NCBI GenBank assembly: GCA_035048485.1
Contig: CM068592.1
Coordinates: 33,728,501 to 33,792,500, forward strand
Source of the DNA: Pteria penguin
Lineage: Eukaryota > Mollusca > Bivalvia > Pterioida > Pteriidae
Length of the DNA: 64,000 nt
Direction of reading: 5' to 3'
Under the pieces are notes generated by a model. It made no database searches, had not been told where the DNA came from, and was given only the letters and a program-made list of their open reading frames with translations. Both the position numbers and the translations under genes were made by a program. Positions 61,601-64,000 of the stretch are shown here, in pieces (positions within the stretch are counted from its first letter, which is position 1; the number at the start of each line of letters is the position of its first letter).

Positions 61601-63863
61601 ACGTTGGGTTCAAATTGCTGAAAAGACTACTTTAACCATAGTAAACTCACTGTCTCTCTGTATTGCTTTTACAAGTGGTGACCTTGACTTTTGACCAAAT
61701 GACCCCAAATTTAAAAGGCATTTATCTGTTTTGACAAAAAAATAATACATCAAAATGTGGTTTGCATGGTACTTGAGTTATTCGAAAACCAAAACTTGCA
61801 ATCCATTTTAATTAGTAGCGACCTTTGACCTATTGATTCCAAAATCAATAGGCTCCTTCCCATTTTGATATATATCCATATTAAAATCTGGCATGGGTAA
61901 GCAACAACGAACATAAGTTACCAACTAGAAACCAATAGTGACGGAAGGACGGACATAAAAATATACTTAGTCAAGCCTATGGCAGGGGTGTAAAATGTAC
62001 TTTTAAACAAATTATACCAAAAAAAGGATAATATGGAATTTTGTGACATTAACTACGGTTGTGATAAAACCACTGTTTTTATCCTCAAATGATTTATCAT
62101 ACTTCTACAAATTAGGCAAGCGATTTAAATACTTCTGTATTTTAAGCTTTTTTTACATTGATATATAGTATTATTTACACACTCTGCTTTTAACAGTTTT
62201 AAAGTGTAGATCATGATTTATGATGCATCCTTCCCTGTAACATAGTATCTTAAAAAACATTTAATTCATATAACACTGACCTCTCAGAGAAACCTGTGGT
62301 GGTTCTGGTGCCTTCATAGCTTTTGGAGACTGTGGTGTCGATCGTGGAGTAGGTTTTTCTGGCTCACCCTGTATCAATGTTTCTAGTCTATCAACAGCGG
62401 AGGATCCACCTAAGTTATTGTAAATAACGTCTATAATTTTAGCTAAAATTATCATATAACACAGAAAATGAAGAAAAAATGAATCACAGAAAATAAAATG
62501 TATGTGTAAAGAATTCCTTTTTTTTCTTTTTCAATATTACAAATAAAATGAAAAGAATACGGAAAGTTTTTCAATAAAATTAATATTGTTTTTAGATATA
62601 GTAATATTTTTCTTAATGATTTGCAAATACATGAACATAAATACATTCACAGGGAACACATTTTCAAAACTCTTGGAGACAATAACAAATTTAAGTAATT
62701 CTTCGTTAATTCTTTACAACCCCTAAATAATGTATCATTTTGACAAAAATATTGATACAAATTCTATGACCCTATCATATATCAGAAGCTGGAAATATTA
62801 ACAAATGTTCTGTATTTTACCTGCAGCCCCTGATGTGACAGCACCATTCACAGCACTTGTTTTCGGAGGTGGAGAAGGTGAAGTTGGTGTCGTTGCCTTG
62901 GTAGTGGGTGTTACTGTAGCTTTTGTCTCAATCTCATTTCTTCGTCTGAATATATAAACAAATGCTGTATTTCAATACTGAAGTAAAAATATGATATTCT
63001 ATGAAATAGATTACAAAAACCTTTTGAAATATAAGTAAATAATCTTAAAGTTTTGGGGATTATGATTTAATATTAAACTTTCTACTTCACATTGTTGAAA
63101 AAGGATAGTCACTTTTGAACATTATGTTTTACAAAGAATTTTTGTCCAATAGACCTTTTTCATAAGAGTTTTCCTTCACGTTAAATGCCTGACATATGAT
63201 GTTTTGCAGTTCAAAGTTGTATCAATTTATTGTGAAGTGATAATCGAAGACTTAAAATCAAAGTAAGAATTCCGGCAAAACAATGTTTATCAGGCATGAA
63301 GCCTCTTAAATCATGTGAAATGTGAAATTTGTATGTTTTGTTTTTATAAAAGACATCTCCCAAGATGAGATTTGAATACTTCATAAATTCCTCACAAAAC
63401 AACTGAAAAATATAATATTTAAAACTTAAAATACAGAAGATTTCTTGTTTTACACAATAAATCACCTTGTACGTTATCAAACAGATTCACTTACAAGGAA
63501 TTACATGAAAATGTGCTTTTCTGGTTGCAGACACTATGACAAGTCTAAAAACTTTAAAACACATGTAATAATAATACTTAATCTGAGTTGAATATATGCA
63601 AAGGCTGTTATCCTTTAACAGTATTCTGTTACAGCATAAAACGAAATTCTGATTCACAAAAAAAAATACAATATCAATGAACACCTCACCTCTGTTTCTC
63701 TTCTTCCCTCCTTTTACGACGTTCAGCTTCACGTTTCATTGCTTCTTCCCGTTCTCTCTTCTCGAAAGTAGGTCGTCTAGAATACCTTTGACTAGCACGT
63801 CTCTCAAACCTAACGCTGCGTCGAGCACGACTGACAGAAGAGGCCTGGTACTCTGTCCGCCCA
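46446..63863 (-). CDS. Gene for a disordered SxIP/NPF-motif protein, 3' ten exons
   Basis: Minus-strand exons 63690-63863, 62821-62945, 62281-62409, 59931-60131, 59637-59703, 58214-58306, 55462-55578, 54520-54607, 51842-52816 and 46446-46655 join in frame with GT/AG sites. Together they encode about 690 residues up to a TAG stop. The 5' part lies outside the window. The product is intracellular-looking: no signal or membrane segment, a basic heptad-like stretch, then long Ser/Pro-rich disorder. It has four NPF motifs (ligands of EH domains) and about six S-x-I-P motifs in basic, Pro-rich context (ligands of EB-family plus-end proteins). A cytoskeleton or membrane-trafficking adaptor is inferred. 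I do not recognise the orthologue. Confidence 0.8.
47160..47350. repeat. 38-bp minisatellite, about 5 copies
   Basis: Unit CTTCATAAACTGTATACAAG, CATATACACGTACATGTA. The TACATGTA palindrome ends each unit. Confidence 0.9.
50524..51150 (+). repeat. Dispersed repeat, longest copy, with AGGTCA-type words
   Basis: Starts GTGTTTGTGAAACACAAATG followed by CCCCC. It has repeated CAAGGTCRAAA words, a segment similar to GCCCTACCTCTTACTA and a tail with GACAGATGGACACACAGATA and ACGCCCCTTGGTCTAC. Shorter copies lie near 33,404 and 54,899. There is no coding capacity. It resembles non-autonomous repeats common in bivalves. Confidence 0.6.
51483..51570. repeat. 28-bp tandem repeat, 3 copies
   Basis: Unit AACTTTAAAAACATTTAGTT plus TTCTGAAA, nearly identical in all three. 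Confidence 0.92.
51842..52816 (-). CDS. Exon I: large disordered exon with NPF and SxIP motifs
   Basis: 975 nt (325 codons), phase 0-0, acceptor CCTCACAG, donor GTAAGT. The segment is Ser/Pro/Asn-rich. NPF occurs four times (NPFNSN, NPFLKT, NPFKKH, NPFVSK). SxIP occurs as SSRIPRFKP, KSKIPNPF, VSKIPSI, KSGIPRPG and GSLIPAP. In KSKIPNPF the two motif types overlap. There is no folded domain. Serines followed by Pro suggest control by proline-directed kinases (inference). Confidence 0.85.
52817..54519. other. Intron, no feature seen
   Basis: AT-rich intron between exons H and I. No repeat or gene was recognised. Confidence 0.55.
54520..54607 (-). CDS. Exon H: 88-nt exon
   Basis: Acceptor CCTATAG, donor GTAAAA. 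Encodes EGIHQKRKLSNDVFPPVSMT and RSKTPSQ, with a small basic KRK patch. It leaves in phase 0, matching exon I. Confidence 0.78.
54895..55140 (+). repeat. Dispersed repeat, shorter copy
   Basis: Begins TGTTTGTGAAACACAAATGC and continues GGTCTTGTCACAAGGAATAT, AAAGCCCTACCTCTTACTAA and CAGTCAAGGTCACC. Same family and order as the copy at 50.5 kb. Confidence 0.6.
55462..55578 (-). CDS. Exon G: Ser/Arg/Pro segment with SSIP
   Basis: 117 nt, acceptor CTTATAG, donor GTAAGT. Encodes SRGSTSEKHSPRESYSPRLS and NDSSIPRKPGGS. SSIPRKP fits the SxIP rule with flanking basic and Pro residues. A multiple of three, so a candidate cassette exon. Confidence 0.8.
56040..56475. repeat. 58-bp minisatellite with palindromic units, about 7 copies
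   Basis: Unit CTATGGTGAGGTACATAAAG, GTGACTACTTGACAAACCTT, ATCTTACCATGGACCATA. In the first unit ATGGTGAGGTAC and GTACCTCACCAT are perfect inverted arms. Later units keep weaker arms. It lies in the intron between exons F and G. Confidence 0.9.
56700..56785. repeat. 44-bp direct duplication
   Basis: Two copies of CACTGTTATGTATGCAAGAC followed by TGCTGGGCCC, with a few differences. Confidence 0.85.
56951..57107. repeat. 49-bp tandem repeat, 3 copies
   Basis: Unit TTCTGGCTACACATTTCGAC, CTACAGCCAAGCAATCTCGC, TATGGAAGA. The copies are nearly identical and keep one frame open by chance. Confidence 0.92.
58214..58306 (-). CDS. Exon F: acidic segment
   Basis: 93 nt, acceptor TTTGCAG, donor GTATCAG. 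Encodes DNAESEKEDDKLSIKDEKAK then LVVELPESPD. A multiple of three, so it could be skipped without frame loss. Confidence 0.78.
59637..59703 (-). CDS. Exon E: 67-nt exon
   Basis: Acceptor TTAACAG, donor GTAAGC. Encodes GDVAEVNGVNLETNVDKVDA. It is too short to stand out as an open frame; phase agreement with exons D and F supports it. Confidence 0.72.
59931..60131 (-). CDS. Exon D: conserved-looking charged segment
   Basis: 201 nt, acceptor CTTCTGCAG, donor GTAAGG, phases 1-1. Encodes ASEIAQAKLKGLDETRPSYN and VPGPSVIPPSQL, ending in a charged helix (AQLEEELKK). It has the least biased composition in the gene and would be the best query for orthologues. Confidence 0.82.
61205..61350. repeat. 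43-bp tandem repeat, 3 copies
   Basis: Unit GTATCTACATTTGTAAGTGA, TATTTAATTTTACCTGATT. One copy has a CGGTAC-type insertion. Confidence 0.85.
61670..61990 (+). repeat. Dispersed repeat with GACCTTGACTTTTGACC
   Basis: Contains GTGACCTTGACTTTTGACCA, GTAGCGACCTTTGACCTATT and a tail GTGACGGAAGGACGGACATA. It resembles the other AGGTCA-rich dispersed repeats here in style and tail, but direct alignment is weak. Family unnamed. Confidence 0.45.
62281..62409 (-). CDS. Exon C: short helix and Pro-rich tail
   Basis: 129 nt, acceptor AACTTAG, donor GTCAGT, phases 1-1. Encodes GSSAVDRLETLIQGEPEKPT then SPKAMKAPEPPQVSLR. Confidence 0.8.
62821..62945 (-). CDS. Exon B: Thr/Pro-rich disordered segment
   Basis: 125 nt, acceptor ATATTCAG, donor GTAAAA. 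Encodes RRNEIETKATVTPTTKATTP and SPPKTSAVNGAV. It continues exon A in frame. Confidence 0.8.
63690..63863 (-). CDS. Exon A: basic, charged helical segment
   Basis: Acceptor AATTTTAG, donor GTGAGG, phases 1 in and 2 out, 174 nt. Encodes a Ser/Arg-rich start (SVSRARRSVRFERRASQR) and then a highly charged segment (KREREEAMKREAERRKREEE), likely a single helix or coiled coil. Confidence 0.82.
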
Positions 63864-64000
63864 CTAAAATTTACATAAGTTTAGAATTTGTTAACATTTT
63901 GAAAGGCATCCAATTCCAACATGACAAATTCACTGTAGAAACTGACCTGGGCAGCACAGCCCTTTATTGTGACAGCATAGCCCTTTATCATGGAGTCAAC

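Noticed and set aside
46446..63863. Assignment to MICAL-like or EHBP1 family because of NPF motifs
   Set aside because: No CH, LIM or bMERB sequence is visible in these exons. The 5' part is missing, so naming would be a guess.

Overview
This is eukaryotic, metazoan DNA. It is AT-rich, with genes split into many small exons by GT-AG introns, extracellular-type domains (PAN, CCP/sushi, kringle), abundant minisatellites and animal retroelements. The retroelement mix and the dispersed repeats carrying TCAAGGTCA-type motifs fit a lophotrochozoan, most likely a bivalve mollusc. The species cannot be fixed by eye. No bacterial features, rRNA, tRNA or CRISPR were seen.

Region 1 (3.3-31.9 kb, minus strand). 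I can assemble what looks like a complete secreted-protein gene from ten exons whose splice sites and phases all agree. Exon 1 (31,623-31,940) encodes a signal peptide and a PAN/apple-like module. Next come a short Cys-rich exon, six single-exon CCP domains, a kringle split over two exons, and a stop right after the last kringle cysteine (3,326). The total is 1,677 nt, or 558 codons plus stop. Its introns hold antisense fragments of a Penelope-like reverse transcriptase, a MITE-like element and several tandem repeats. Intron 1 is 16 kb. It carries a 1.6-kb array of 48-bp units, a 2.2-kb array of 56-bp units with a 667-bp higher-order repeat, and a complete plus-strand Ty3/Gypsy LTR retrotransposon (22,247-31,486) ending only 136 bp from the exon 1 splice donor.

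The retrotransposon has nearly identical 1,084-bp LTRs, a TGGCGCC-type primer site, gag, an overlapping pol (protease, RT, RNase H, DD35E integrase) and a polypurine tract. Gag and pol are joined by a clear -1 frameshift signal: a TTTAAAC slippery heptamer in the right frame, followed by a hairpin that contains the gag stop.

Region 2 (32-42 kb, intergenic). It holds an E-box-bearing minisatellite (33.7-34.8 kb), a 1.7-kb tandem segmental duplication (35.25-38.72 kb), foldback modules built on TAGTAGTTTTCCCC, long TA microsatellites, and a 5'-truncated, frameshifted Jockey/CR1-type LINE (about 39.26-41.73 kb).

Region 3 (46.4-64 kb and beyond, minus strand). These are the last ten coding exons of a large gene for a mostly disordered, Ser/Pro-rich intracellular protein. 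It has a basic coiled-coil-like stretch, four NPF motifs (EH-domain ligands) and about six SxIP motifs (EB1-type microtubule plus-end ligands). The 5' end lies past the window edge. Introns contain small tandem repeats and dispersed repeat copies.
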